A DNA stretch of 64,000 nucleotides from Suillus spraguei. Its lineage: Eukaryota > Basidiomycota > Agaricomycetes > Boletales > Suillaceae. Below are positions 11,669 through 23,507 of this stretch, piece by piece. The stretch spans positions 1-64,000 of the forward strand of contig JABCPU010000152.1 in assembly GCA_016800925.1 (NCBI GenBank). Direction: 5' to 3'. The notes below the pieces were generated by a model, which did no database searches, was not told the origin of the DNA, and saw only the letters and a list, made by a program, of their open reading frames with translations. The position numbers were made by a program, and so were the translations under genes. Position 1 is the stretch's first letter. Every line of letters begins with the position of its first letter.

Positions 11669-14600
11669 ATGTCCAGTACTGTACAAGGCCAATATATCAA
11701 ACTCGAAGGCAAATTCGTTCTTCCATATTCCCTTCTTGATTTTGAATACTGACTTTCTACCTACAGTTATTGGTGCAAACAATCTTCGAGTTCCCTCCAA
11801 GCGCATTCCCGCTGGCATTTGCATATTCATCAATGTTGACTCCAGACGCTGGAAATCAGCCACTGGTGTCCTATCATCCGACGAATCAGTAGCATGGGGC
11901 GATACTGTCATTCTGTACAGTCCATCTTAATTTTCGGATGCGGCTCGATAGCTGATCTTCTCCTTGTAGATCATTCGATGCATCACGTCGATTATCTATA
12001 GAGATCAGAGCTTCCTTCGAGTTTGATCGGATGCTTGGCAACGGAGAAATCGTCGGAAAACTTGAAACATCATGGGATGCACTGCTCAATCATGGAAATG
12101 AGCCTTTCAGTAAGCATCATACTTTTCGTTCATGCCCATATGGTACTCACCTCTCGTAGATATCTCCTTCCCGCCCGTTGATGGTGTTCACCCGTGCCTC
12201 ACGTTGAAGGCCGCTGTTCTGCATCATTGCGATAATCAGGAGAGTGCACTGCTTGACGTGAGTGCATCAGCCTCTGTTCTTGGTTTTTGTTGACGGAACA
12301 CCTGATGTAGTCTGTCATTGAATGCAAGATTGCTCGAGAGACCGATGCAGGCCATGAACGATTTGCCACATGCGTCACAAGCAAATCGGTATCTCACCTG
12401 AACGACGCCATACAGTATTTTCAGTTAGCCCTGGACCAATGTCCGGTGGGCCATCCCGACCGCGCAGGGGCTCTCACCAACCTCGCGTGGGCCCGCCTTG
12501 AAGGCTATATTGAAAACGATCTTCCAGACATCGACTCGACCACTTCTCTCTTTCGCGATGCCCTTGCGTTGCGTCCCCAGGGCCACCGCGATCATCCACT
12601 ATCCATCTATCACCTCGTTAAAGCGCTGATCTGGCGCTTCCGCAAGGAGAATTTCACCACCGTCTATATCCATGAATCGGCGCAACTATGTTGCAAGCTA
12701 TTACCACTCTGTCCAGAGGGTACCTATCTTCATAGCATCGCAACAGGGGAAAATGGCATCGATTATGTGATCCCCGAATGCAACGATCTTCCAATAGATG
12801 GATCCAATGAAGGCATCCACATTCGACGAGTCGTACTCGAGCTCTGCCCTCTGGACAACCAACACCGTCCAGAAGCACTCGACAGCCTTGCATGGGCTCT
12901 CAGTTCACGCTTTGAGCAATGCGGCAGCACTGATGATTTAGACGAGTCCATCCAACATGGTCGTGAAGCCGTTTCTTTGTGCTCCGAGGGACATTCTGAA
13001 CGCGGCTCCTACCTGAACAACTTGGCCTTGTCGCTCCATTCCCGCTTCGATCACCAAGGCAACTATGATGATCTCAAAGAAGCCATTTCTTTGCATGAAG
13101 AAGTGCTGCGCCTGCGCCCTGTTGGGCACGAATCTCGTCAGTTCTCATTGAACAACCTTGGAAACGCCCTCTTCTTATGTTTCAACCAACACGATGATGT
13201 TGATGATATCAACAAAGCCATCAGCCTCCATCGCGAGGCACTAACGTTGCGCCCGCCTGGGAATCCATATCGTGACTACACACTCAACAACCTTGCCGTC
13301 GCGCTCCATACCAGATATAAGAAATTGGATGTCAGCGAAGATCTCAACGAGGCCATCGACCTGTACCGGTATTCACTTCAGTTAAGGCAGCATGGCCATC
13401 CATTTCGCCATCAAGCTCTTTTTAATTTGAGCTCGACGCTCTCCTCTCGTTTCACGCAAACGCAGAAGAATGAAGATGTCGAGGAGGCCATTCGACTGTC
13501 CCAAGAATCATTGGAGGCTTTGCCTTCACTGCACCCGGATAGATATTTCAGCTATATGTGGCTGCGAGAAGCCTATTTTTCTCGTTACAGAGTGCAAGGC
13601 AATCCTGCTGATTTGTCGCTCGTTGCGGAGAACTTCAGATTGGCTTCACGACATCCCACACAAGGCTTTCCTCTGCGCATCGAGGAGGCCATTCACTGGG
13701 CACGCCAAATAGAAGTCTATCAACATGACTCTGTCCTAGAAGCATACCAAGTATGTTTGGATCTTTTCGATAACCACATGATGACCCGATCATCAATAAT
13801 CTCACGGCGGGAGGCTGCAACCGCTTTTAGTGGCACTCAATCACTTCCAGTAGATGCAGCCTCATGCGCAATACGTCGTGATGATTTGCGGCGAGCAGTT
13901 GAACTCCTGGAGCAGGGTCGTGGCCAGCAGTGGTCGCTGGCCTCTCGATTCAGGACTCCGCTGGAAGACCTGCAGCTTACAAGTCCGGAACTAGCTGACA
14001 AGCTTTCGGAGGTCAACAAGCACCTATCTGATGCTCAGGGTTCTGCCGGAAGCACTGACAGAGCTGCTGCCGATCGAGCAGCAACACATTACAGGAGACT
14101 TCAGGAGCAATGGGGAGCAGTCATAGCTGATATCCGAAGTCTTAAAGGTTTCTCCAGGTTTCTGCTCCCGCCGTCGTATGAAGACTTGCAAGTGGCAGCA
14201 CGTCATGGCCCAGTTATCATCTTCGTTGCGAGTCAATTCTCGTGCAGCGCCATCATTGTCCCGACATCAGGAGAGCTCCATAATGTTCCCTTACCGTCTA
14301 TCACTCTTACAGAACTGAAGAATCTTAAGGATCGCTTCACCAGGGCAATACGAGAGGCATCTCGCATGAGCCCAGGGGAGTTCAGGACGGATTTAATTGT
14401 ACTCTCACGGACAATATGGGACGAGATCATGCTACCCATTGTCAACATACTCGAGCATGTCCTTAAGCTAAAACGTCTCTCTCGAATCTGGCTGTGTCCA
14501 ACTGCAGATTTCACGTCCATTCCTCTCCATGCAGCTCACCCCTTTCTAACAAAGCCAGATCGCTCTGGGAAGGAGCCATGCCTGGAGGATCTCTACGTTT

Positions 14601-15262
14601 GTTCTTACATTCCGACACTCTCGGCTCTTGTCAGATCTAGACAAATGATGAAGAAGCGTGTCCCTTCGTCCTTCGTGGCAATTGGACAGGGTCAACCTCT
14701 TACAGGGAAAAGCAAGGAGCTCTTGGCGGTCGACAGCGAGATAGAGCTTGTCCGAACGCTCGTCCCTGCGACGGTCAGCCGTACCACTATTTCTGGCGAT
14801 GCGGCCACAAGAGCAGGTGCACTCCAAGCATTCGAAGAGAACACCTGGGTGCACCTCGCCTGTCACGGAAAGCAGGACCACGAGCAGCCATACAATTCTC
14901 ATTTCGCTATGAAAGATGAACCTATCACGCTACTCGATATCATGGAGAAAGACATTCCTCACGCTGAGTTCGCGTTCTTATCAGCGTGTCATACCGCTGT
15001 CGGCGATAAGAAGACACCCGACGAGGTGATTCACCTCGCGGCTGGACTGCAATTTTCAGGGTTCAAGAGCGTCATTGGCACGCTGTGGGAGGTCGACGAT
15101 TCTGTCGCACAACATGTTGTGAAAGCTTTCTACGAGAATATGTTCAAGAATGGTGTTGTGGACTGTACGAAGGCGGCCTGGGCACTCAACCGTGCTACGC
15201 ACGCTGTGAAGAAGCTGGTTCCGCTCGAGCAAAGAATGGTTTTCGTTCATATTGGTGTGTAG
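11669..15262 (+). CDS. C2-TPR-CHAT domain protein, copy 3 (intact)
   Basis: Proposed join: 11669-11708, 11767-11914, 11970-12109, 12160-12257, 12311-15262, giving 1125 residues. Domain order is the same as copy 2: C2-like N-terminus, TPR-like repeats, then CHAT with His994 and Cys1035. From about 13780 to the stop the DNA is almost identical to copy 2 (rare changes such as Leu to Phe before EEN and Val to Ala in the segment SHF.MKDEP), while the TPR part is more divergent. The first intron again has a GC donor. The pattern suggests either recent duplication with fast TPR change or gene conversion of the CHAT half. Function: putative cysteine peptidase with a protein-interaction sensor part; substrate unknown. 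Confidence 0.9.
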
Positions 15263-16917
15263 TTCTTACTGTATTGCTTCTATCTGGCATAGGTTTCAAG
15301 TTGTTGGTTTTCGATCCTGTTTCATCTCAGTCACTGTAGCATCTGTCAATTGTAGGATCACCTATGCATACATCCTGTTGTTTCGCATTTATATGATACC
15401 GTCTACTTCGGAGTCTTTTTCAATTCATTCGATATTCCGAGTATCGCTGGCGGTAGCAGTATGTTTTTTGTGCATTTTATGCAAGGGGAAAACGTGCTGG
15501 GAAGCAGTACCGAAAGCTTGATTCATCGCAGGACTTCAACTTAACATTCGTTGCGATATACATAGCTCTATGCCTCTACGACATCCCTGGATTCCGCTGC
15601 CATAGTGAAGAAGAAATGACCATGATATTTCTTCTAATATTGCTTGGGCCACCTCAATGCTACAACCAGTGGCCTTTCAAGCGCTCGGGTCCTGCGCTCA
15701 ACTTTCAAAGTCAAGCCATCATTGAGTTCTTCTCTATCTCATCGACTTGCACGTGTCCGCCAGTGGACCGTGGGATAGTCTCACCCACAGCTTGCGATAA
15801 CGACCACATGGAGATCATTTCAAAGTTCAATGTTGATCCAGGCTGTGACGAGCTGGCACTTACGTGTCCTGCAGCGGGAGGAATGTCACCCTTCGCTGAC
15901 ACTTACTTTGTCTCGCGTACTCACTTCAATGCGGCGTTTCTCTGTTCATTCCGTCTCTAATAAGAACGGAATCCTACGCAAGGTGCAACTGAAGCTCATT
16001 TTAAACCTGTGCGCAGCGCATACCTTGACCACCTCCGGACGTTTCATCACTGGGGCCATTCGGTGGAATCCTTTCCCCGGCTACACATAAGCCGTTTCCA
16101 GGGGTTTCAGTCGTAGTGCTGTCGAACTCAGTAGGGGCAGAGAGGGGGAGACCATCGAGCGGTGGGCTCCGCGCGTTGGTCAGAGGTCCTTCTCGTTGCT
16201 TGTCTTGGCTATTTTTTTCCCACTGAGCTGACGATTCGCGTACACTGACGGCCCATCATGTTGAGAGAACTCTAAGAGCCGACAAGGTAACTGACACTAT
16301 CAATCCTGGCACATTCCTCGGCTTCTGCTCTTTCTCTTCTTGTGTTGGTTGGTTGGATGTGATGATTACGAACTCCACGGCTAAGTTTGAGCAAGCGAGA
16401 CGAGTGAAGAAACTGTGCTTCGGACGCTCTAGTGGAACGGACTCGTTTACTGACGGACAGTGTCGAAAGGTGATATTCCAGGAACGCGGATGGGAGAATT
16501 GTGAATCAGATGATGTAGATTCAGGTGATGCTTTCCTAGAAACTATAGCATGAGGGTAAGTATCAACATCACGTACCCTTTGTATGAGTTTTACCAAGTT
16601 GTCGTATAAATGTCGGTGCCCAACCTGATCATTCAGTACCCAGTCCCTAGAGCAAGTCAGGACTAGGCTCTGTAAGCACAAGCGTATCACAAACAAGCTA
16701 TCGCAAGAGAGTAATGTACACTCAGTGAGAGGGAAACAAACATATGAGACCAAACATACAAGCAAACCGCTACTACAAACACCAAACAGGGCGTCGTTAC
16801 ATAATTGTGTGACTGAGTGATGAGGTTGTGCCAGGTAGCAAGATAGATCATAGGAACACCAAATGCCAAACCTCCGTGTCATATTGATGCTAAATTTCCA
16901 ACTGGTTGGAAAAAAAA
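15263..16917. other. Spacer after the CHAT array
   Basis: The first 270 bases resemble the 3' flanks of copies 1 and 2. After that nothing is recognised. There is no Clf1 fragment here, so the third unit ends soon after the gene. A long minus-strand frame (16256-16921, 221 codons) has no familiar motif and overlaps the probable 3' end of the HSP20 gene. Confidence 0.4.
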
Positions 16918-17522
16918 TCACTCGATGGGAATCTTAATGCTTTCCTGATCCTCAGCCTTTGGGACGGTCATGGTAAGGATGCCATCCTGAAGCTTTGCAG
17001 AGACTTTGGAACTGTCAATGGGACGAGGCAGCCAGACGGTGCGAATAAAGGTCGCACTGCTCGGATATTGGCGCTCCGTCGCAAGTTGTGTGCCTGGCAC
17101 GCTCTTTGCTACAGCTTTACCTGAGAGGATGTGTCAATCATAATTCGATCTATAGAGGAAATTCACTAACCCTCAATCGAGTTCTCGCTCGCGTTCGCTG
17201 TTTCCGCGGTAGTTTCTGATTCGCCATTGGGTTGACGAGAGGAAGTTTTACCTTGGATGGTGACACTACGGCCAGCATCACCTATCCTGATGTCAACGTT
17301 CTCCTTTTTAACACCAGGAAGGTCAGCTTCTATGACGTATTTGTCTCCTTCCTCTGTTACGTCAACTGGAGGACGTAGTACGGCAGCAGGAGACGGGAAG
17401 AAGGGGTCATCAAAAAGGGACCGCTGTTGGTACATGGGTGCTATAGCGGACCTGCCTAAGGGCTCCTCCAGCATCCGAAAGAAAGGACGGACCTCGCGGA
17501 GAAGTTGTCGAGCAATAGACAT
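16918..17522 (-). CDS. Small heat-shock protein (HSP20/alpha-crystallin)
   Basis: Proposed join on the minus strand: 17522-17171 and 17120-16918, 184 residues. It begins MSIARQLLREVRPFFRML. The alpha-crystallin domain starts near residue 50 (PPVDVTEEGDKYVIEADLPG) and ends with the family's C-terminal strand pattern (KLQDGILTMTVPK, residues about 162-174). The tail IKIPIE resembles the I-x-I motif used for oligomer assembly. Small HSPs are ATP-independent chaperones that hold unfolding proteins. An ATG 11 codons upstream at 17555 is possible, but the chosen start matches the duplicated remnant at 20374. An in-frame GT..AG intron of 50 bases lies in the domain. The 5' part of this gene is repeated as a fragment near 20.2-20.4 kb. 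Confidence 0.92.
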
Positions 17523-17736
17523 GATGGTGTTCAAGCAAACTTGAAATGACCTCATGCGTATATATAGGAACTTCCAGAAAACACGTCATAGGTCGCGAAA
17601 GTATGGAGTGTCTGGGGTCCCAAACACATTGCTGCAAAGTCTGACTAAACGCGGTCTCATCGCTGCCTAGGAACATCATGGACCTTCAAGAAATCATGCT
17701 AAATAGAGATACTTAATACCACACGACATGTGATCG

Positions 17737-18435
17737 TCATGGTCCGGGCCACTCTACAACCCACTGTGCAGCAACAGAATGCTCTTGATCATCATCTTCA
17801 AACTTGAGCTGGTAGTACGTGGCAGTATTCTTTGTTGACACGCCCTAAGTCAAATTAAGTCACGTAAATGTAGGAAAAGTTTGTATCTTACGCGTCCCGG
17901 CACGTCTCTCGGGGGGGATATGACCTCAGCTCTATAAAAGCGGCTCGTGTCTGAATAGAGCGCCATGACTGTCGAACCAGCGGGGAATTCCTGATAGGCA
18001 TTCAGATGCGCCGCACTTGTTGAAAGGGCACTTGGATCCGGTAGTGGTATAATGGCTCGAAGGGTTGTGTTATAGCATCTTAGGATTATGTTGAATACCG
18101 GATGGTTTGTTCCGTTGATAATGAAAAATCAAGGCTCACTGTCCAGGTTGTCCATCTTCTTGAGGTTCAACGTCTTGCACTTCGTATCTAATAAAGAATA
18201 AGGCTCAGAAGAATAACCCTGTAGAAGACCCCACCGATTCCTATCCTGATTTATACACTTTGTGATAACGGCCAAGATCCATGTGTTTTCATCCGTGTTA
18301 GCCGCCCTACCGTCAGCTCCCTTTCCCGCAGGTGGGTGGAACGCAACTCTTCGCCCCTCTTGTAATGGCAGTTGATTGGCAAGAGCTTCTCTCGAAAATG
18401 GGAGAGAATTCGAGCCTGTCGGGGTCAGCGTGGCC
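17737..18435 (-). pseudogene. Truncated SGF29 copy
   Basis: This minus-strand segment matches the last four exons of the intact SGF29 gene at 20589-21423, from the LANQLPLQEGR segment through the final WVVEWPGP and its stop. The first three exons are missing, and a short in-frame piece (EPKARR in the intact gene) is deleted near 18390. Splice sites are largely kept. Because the coiled-coil N-terminus is gone it could make at most an isolated tandem Tudor part; I treat it as a pseudogene. Confidence 0.85.
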
Positions 18436-18675
18436 ATCAAGTGAATTTCTGGGTCCTTGAGATTGTAGCCGTGTGAACTATAGAAGAATGCATGCTAAAT
18501 ATCAAACGGTTGATTCCGTAGAAGCAACGTGTGCCAGCTGAGCTCGACTTGCGCTCCTGGACTATTCGCCGTCAGTGTGCGCTCGGTGGAATATATTTGA
18601 TCTCCGCCTCTGGCTCTGATGTGATCGCTCATCATTCTCAACTACCGTGCTCCAGCTGACTTGATAAGTAGTTGA

Positions 18676-18984
18676 TTGCCACCCCTGTTCTTGAACCACT
18701 GGCTTCTGCGTCCTTGTGATGTATTACTGAACTGCAGGCAAAATCGCATCCTCAGCTACATACGTCAAATCGTCTCCGCTCTGGAAATTCACGCGCATAT
18801 TCATTCTCATGAAGCATTGAAGATCCGACGTGGACATGCCATAATCAACGACGTTGTAGATTTCCTATTCCCTCCTCACAGCCCAAGACTCCTCCAGCGT
18901 GCCTTCTTATCCCCACAGAACATTTTGGTGGACGAATTAGATGAGATGATGTTGGACGCCCTGTTTGGAGATTACGCACGCTAA
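18676..18984 (+). CDS. Hypothetical short ORF between the duplicated blocks
   Basis: This 102-codon frame is not recognised. From about 18737, after a plausible CAG acceptor, it reads SYIRQIVSALEIHAHIHSHE and ends with an acidic tail (ILVDELDEMMLDALFGDYAR). The composition looks protein-like, with few rare residues, and it may be the last exon of an otherwise missing gene. The words YIRQIV.AL vaguely recall the C-terminal helix of MoxR/Mg-chelatase-type ATPases, but I cannot support that assignment. Upstream 18440-18670 shows no clear exon. Confidence 0.25.
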   Translation: MPPLFLNHWLLRPCDVLLNCRQNRILSYIRQIVSALEIHAHIHSHEALKIRRGHAIINDVVDFLFPPHSPRLLQRAFLSPQNILVDELDEMMLDALFGDYAR

Positions 18985-20199
18985 GTAAATCATTCTCTAA
19001 AAATATATGTATGTTGTCATACATAAAGAACAGACATGCAAGCTCCTCCAGACGCACCTCAGCGCAATACAACGAAACCTCTCAGTCGAAACCGACTTAG
19101 TACGAAATGTAGGTTCAGATTCTTTAGACAGGAGAGATACATTGCCTGCTTCGCATCACCTTCTCATTCAATACAGCGCACGTTCAAACTGGATTGTCAA
19201 TCGCAAGCAGTTTTCCGTGTGATCTGTTTATGCGACCACATTCAACGGATGTCGAGGACTCACACTGGAGAAAGCCGTGCTTGGCCTGTGCACGGATTCT
19301 TCGCACACGGACAACTATGCACCCCACTTTCGAGAGTGCGATGTCGGGATTCTCAGCATGTTGAATATAATCGGGTATCAGCAGCGCAATACATGGCGAC
19401 GGTAAAGTTTCCTTATCTCCAATATTGTTAGCATCTCCTTCTGTTTCGCCTGATGGTGTAAATCCTGCTCCCCACCGACCATAACAGCATATACTTCCAC
19501 CCTGGTGGTCTTGCTGCGACAACGGCCTCCTCCGCCAATTGTACTTTTCACTTGGAATCGTCACTGTCAACAATGCAATACACTGTCACTCTTCACTGAA
19601 TCAAATTCTTTTTGCTGTAGTAACGACACGCGATGTCTACCTACTTTACACCCACCGCCGACGTGAATGCTGGCGCTGGACCATCAATATTATCAATCGC
19701 AAAAGGTTTCCCTTGTTAGTGCGATGTCGCCGAAGACATTGGCATTCGAGCGTTATTTGCAAAAAAGGAAGATTGGAAGATGCGACAGCGAACGTAGTGT
19801 ACGGACTTATCTCATATTGTAATTCACTGTAACGTAGGAAACGTCCAAAGGCGGTCGGAATCGTAATCACTTATACTGCGAACAATTTGAGTTGTTGGTA
19901 CAGCCATGGATGCCTGTAACTGTAGACTACAATGACGAGTTTGTGACAAGATCACGACATTGGACGATCCATTATGTTCGGCAAGGGATAGTAGAGTAAA
20001 TACGTTAACCTTGTCGAGTATCATCGTTTTAATGTTTTGAGTTGCAGGGGTATCAAAGACTTCCACATCCTTGCTTGCTACTTGGCCCAAAAATCTTCAA
20101 AATGTTGGTGCTTGTTCTTGCTTATTTACTTGTCACTTTTGTCACAAGCACACACAGGCGCCGGAAAGTAAATAAGTAGCAAAAAGATAACCGGCATCA
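18985..20199. other. Unassigned stretch within the HSP20-SGF29 duplication
   Basis: Several short minus-strand frames occur (19184-19573, 19646-19870, 19824-20090) without shared phase, known motif or convincing splice sites. I see no supported gene. The stretch separates the two halves of the duplicated block and could hold an old insertion. Confidence 0.3.
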
Positions 20200-20374
20200 A
20201 TTATCCTGATGGCATCGTCTTCTTTTTAACTCCAGCTACTATGATACGTCAACTGGAAGAGGTAGTATGGCAGGGGTCATCAAAAAGGGACCGCTGTTCG
20301 TACATGGGTGCTCCAGCGGATCTGCCAAAGAGCTCCTCCAGAATCCGGAAGGAAGGTTGTCGAGTAATAGACAT
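20200..20374 (-). pseudogene. HSP20 5' fragment
   Basis: The minus strand from the ATG at 20374 repeats the first codons of the HSP20 gene (MSITRQ, then FRILEELFGRSAGAPMYEQR) but lacks about 18 bases after the sixth codon and breaks off in the region that would begin the alpha-crystallin domain. The DNA between this fragment and SGF29 (20375-20588) matches 17523-17736, showing that the whole block was copied. Confidence 0.85.
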
Positions 20375-20588
20375 GATGGTATTCAAGCAAAATGACTACA
20401 TGTTTGGCGGTGTGTATGAACTTCAAAATTCAGCTATAGAACTCATAGGTCGCGGAAATATGGATGAGTGTCTGAGGTCCCAAATACATCTGATCAAACC
20501 CGGTCTCCATTGGTTTGCCTAGGAATATCATGGACCCTCGAGAAATCATGGTAAATAAAGATACTTAATGCCACGATATATGATATAG

Positions 20589-21940
20589 TCATGGTCCGGG
20601 CCACTCAACAACCCACTGTGCAGCAACAGAATGCTCTTGATCATCATCGTCTTCAAACTTGAGCTGGTAGTACGTGGCAATGGACTTTGTTGACAAGCCC
20701 TAAGTTGAATTGAGTCACATAAACATAGGGAAAGTTTGTATCTTACGCGTCCTGGCACGTCTCTCGGAGGGGATATGACCTCAGCTCTGTAAAAGCAGCT
20801 CGTGTCTGGATAGAGCGCCATGACTGTCGAACCAGCGGGGAATTCCTGATAGGCACTCAGATGCGCCGCACTTGTTGCAAGGGCAGTCGGATCCGGTAGT
20901 GGTATAATGGCTCGGAGGGTTGTGTTATAGCATCTGAGGAAGACGTTTGATGTCGAATGGTCTGTTCCGTTGATAATGAAAAATGAAGACTCACTGTCCA
21001 GGTTGTCCGTCTTCCTGAGGTTCAGCGTCTTGCACTTCATATCTGATAAATAATAAAGAATAAGGCTCAGAAGAACACCCCCCGTAAATGAGCCCCACCG
21101 ATTCTTATCCTGATTTATACACTTTGTGATAACGGCCAAGATCCACGTGTTTTCATCCGTGTCAGCCGTCCTACCGTCAGCTCCCTTTCCTGCAGGTGGG
21201 CGGAACGCGACTTTTCGACCTTCTTGTAAGGGCAGCTGATTAGCAAGAGCTTCTCTGCGAGCCTTTGGCTCTCTCGAAAATGGGATAGAAGGAGAAGGGC
21301 CTGTCGAGCTCCGCGAAGATGTTACTTGAGTTGTTGTCGGCCGCGCGCCAGACATCAGGGGTGGCGTGACCGACGTAGCTGTAGCTGTAGGTGACGGGGG
21401 CCTTGGGCGCTTGTTTCGCTTCTCTGAATAAAATGCGCTTGGCTGAGAAAATGTCAAAAGATTGAGTAAAAATCACAAGATTACCTTGTGAGGACTCCGG
21501 TGCGTTTCGAAGGGCTATCAAAACGTCGAGTTTATCCAGAACACTGTCTATAGCCCTGGAAAAAAATATGTGATACTTTACTAGGAGGCTGAGAAGTCAG
21601 CGTACTTGGCTTCCTCTTGGCTAAGCTGTTGAACTCCTTTCAAGGCTGTAGACAGCCGTTTGTAATTGGTTTTCAAGTTATCAAACCCTTCAGCTGGAAG
21701 GACGTCATCGGTCGGCCACGCGGAGATCAGTCTGTTAACGCGCCCGATAGTTTCGATGCTACTAGGGTTGGCATAAATATTGGAGAGTGATGCCAATGAC
21801 TTAGATGCGTGCGACCAGTAATCTACCTCTGATACTAAGTGAGCACTCTGCACCATTCGAGTTGTCTGAGGGCGATGAATTGAGCGTGAGAACATACCTT
21901 CCGTGGATGGAGGTCGCTGTGGTACACGCCTTCTATCCAT
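20589..21940 (-). CDS. SGF29: SGF29, SAGA complex tandem-Tudor subunit
   Basis: Proposed minus-strand join: 21940-21898, 21834-21606, 21555-21485, 21423-21099, 21042-20995, 20933-20747, 20699-20589; 337 residues with all phases consistent. The N-terminal 110 residues are helical and likely contact the Ada/Gcn5 module. The middle is Pro/Ser/Thr-rich. The C-terminal half is the SGF29 tandem Tudor domain: GRKVAFRPPAGKGADGR starts the first Tudor, YNTTLRAIIPLPDP links, and VMALYPDTSCFYRAEVISP with the end AAQWVVEWPGP form the second. In the family this domain binds histone H3 methylated at Lys4 and brings SAGA acetylation to promoters. Expected aromatic residues (YPDTSCFYRA) are present. A truncated copy lies at 17.7-18.4 kb. 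Translin starts upstream in the same orientation. Confidence 0.93.
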
Positions 21941-22263
21941 TTATGTTTAGCTATATGAGGTGCAGAAAATAGTCGTTAGCAGGTATTCTAAGTGGGTTTA
22001 TGTAGCGTATAAAGCGGAACGCAAGGAAACGTGTGGATGGTCTTGAAGATTTCAATACAAACAGGCATCGCGGAGTTTACTCCTAGCAATGACCGAGGGC
22101 CCCTGCCACCTCGTCATCACGTCAAACTTCAGATCTTATAAGTGGGTTCACCAGGCGTGTGTCAAGTCATCTTTAGTACTAGTACATTTTCTACTGGAGT
22201 ATTCAATATATTTGATATTGTGAACACAACGTCGTCGAATCAAATAAAATTTTACTTGATGTT

Positions 22264-23354
22264 TTAGATTTGACGTCCTCCCTGTGAGGGAGGTGCTAAT
22301 TTCCGGAGTGAGACGTCGTAAACCACTGAATAAAAGGTAATCAAAGACTGTAGCATAGAGCCCGCACGCAGTGTGAGCCCACCTTCTTCGATTTTCTTGA
22401 GATCATATTTCAGACTATCAAAACGTCGCCGGAGTGTGTCATTCTTTAGATTCAGCTGGACACCATCAAATTCATTCGAGCTATTTCCAGTTATACACTT
22501 GAAACTAACCATCGAAAATCCAGCGAATAGATCCTTCACAAAGATAGATATTTGAATAGGTGCTTCAAAGTTTCCAAGGGTCACTGCGTTTACAGCGAGA
22601 CGAGACTACACAGAATAATGATGAGTGAGTTGAACGCGTCACGAAGTTTAAAAAACCCAAAAGCTATCAGAGAAAGTTGTTGCAACAAAATAACAGAATA
22701 CAGTCAGTTTAATATCATCCGACTTACCAACTCGTTGACAAGGCTTATCAAACCATGAAGATAATCTTCGACGGGCAGTGCAAATCGGCCCTTCCATTCA
22801 TCTTCGACTGAAGTCCGGGACAGAATGGTTACTGTGCACACGCCGCAGATAGGAAAATAATGCTTACTCCCTAGAACCTGACAGACCTCTGGCAGGGAAA
22901 TGAGTTTCCCTGTTCCGAGAAATTCGACCAAAGCAGCTGAAAAGATGGCAGTACGCAAAGAGTTGGTCCACATTTCCTTCCATCGCCAGAACTGGCTGGG
23001 CGGGATGAGTGCAGCTATTGCGGCACTAGTGATCTGACAACTGTGCAACATTGGGCGGACACTATCCAGGAGACCTGGAACTAAGATAGACATCGGCAAT
23101 CAGCCGAAAGACTTGGGAATGGCACAACTTGACTCGGGAGGTGTGGAATGGATCTTATTGAGAACCCCGACCATGTTACGAGTCTTCTTATCTAGATCTG
23201 CCACTTGCTCCTTGATTTTCTAGAAGGGGGAAATTTTGGAGGTCAGCGGTGATCAGCGACTTGCCATATTGTTATGAATATTAATGCGCACCTCTCGCAG
23301 TTCTACATCCTGCTCTAAGAGTTCGTTAAGACGTTCTACATCACAAGAATCCAT
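22264..23354 (-). CDS. Translin
   Basis: Proposed minus-strand join: 23354-23292, 23219-23129, 23074-22868, 22807-22728, 22605-22510, 22455-22383, 22325-22264; 223 residues, the usual length for translin. Signature segments are EFLGTGKLISLPEV, DEWKGRFALPVEDYLHG, ISIFVKDLFAGFSM, LNLKNDTLRRRFDSLKYD and VVYDVSLRKLAP. Translin forms octameric rings that bind single-stranded RNA and DNA and, with TRAX, forms the C3PO endoribonuclease that in Neurospora processes tRNA fragments; translin itself is the non-catalytic partner. No TRAX gene is in the window. It is divergently arranged with SEN1, with 153 bases between the two start codons. Confidence 0.93.
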
Positions 23355-23507
23355 ATGTTATAATGATGAGGCGCCCACAAGTTATTGTACTGAGAAGAAG
23401 TTCGCTGAGTGAGAGAGTGCAAATATATAGCGCGCGACGCGCGTGACCACTTTTGGCCGGCTGCTTTCCTTCAGAAACATTATCCACTACCAACCTACAC
23501 GTCGTTC
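23355..23507. promoter_or_regulatory. Shared divergent promoter, translin and SEN1
   Basis: Only 153 bases separate the two start codons, so one short region must serve both genes. It contains the palindromic GC-rich run GCGCGCGACGCGCG near 23429-23442 and a short AT-rich part near 23421-23429 (AAATATATAG) that could be a TATA-like element for SEN1. Confidence 0.6.

Noticed and set aside
16256..16921. A 221-codon minus-strand open frame
   Set aside because: No recognisable motif, composition rich in Ser/Cys/Leu as in random frames, and it overlaps the end of the HSP20 gene in the same strand without a start context. Probably 3' flank.
17257..17544. Plus-strand frame opposite HSP20
   Set aside because: It is the antisense shadow of the HSP20 exon; the minus-strand product is a clear alpha-crystallin protein.
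19184..20090. Three minus-strand frames that might be exons of one gene
   Set aside because: No consistent phases between them, no family resemblance and no convincing splice sites. Left as unassigned.
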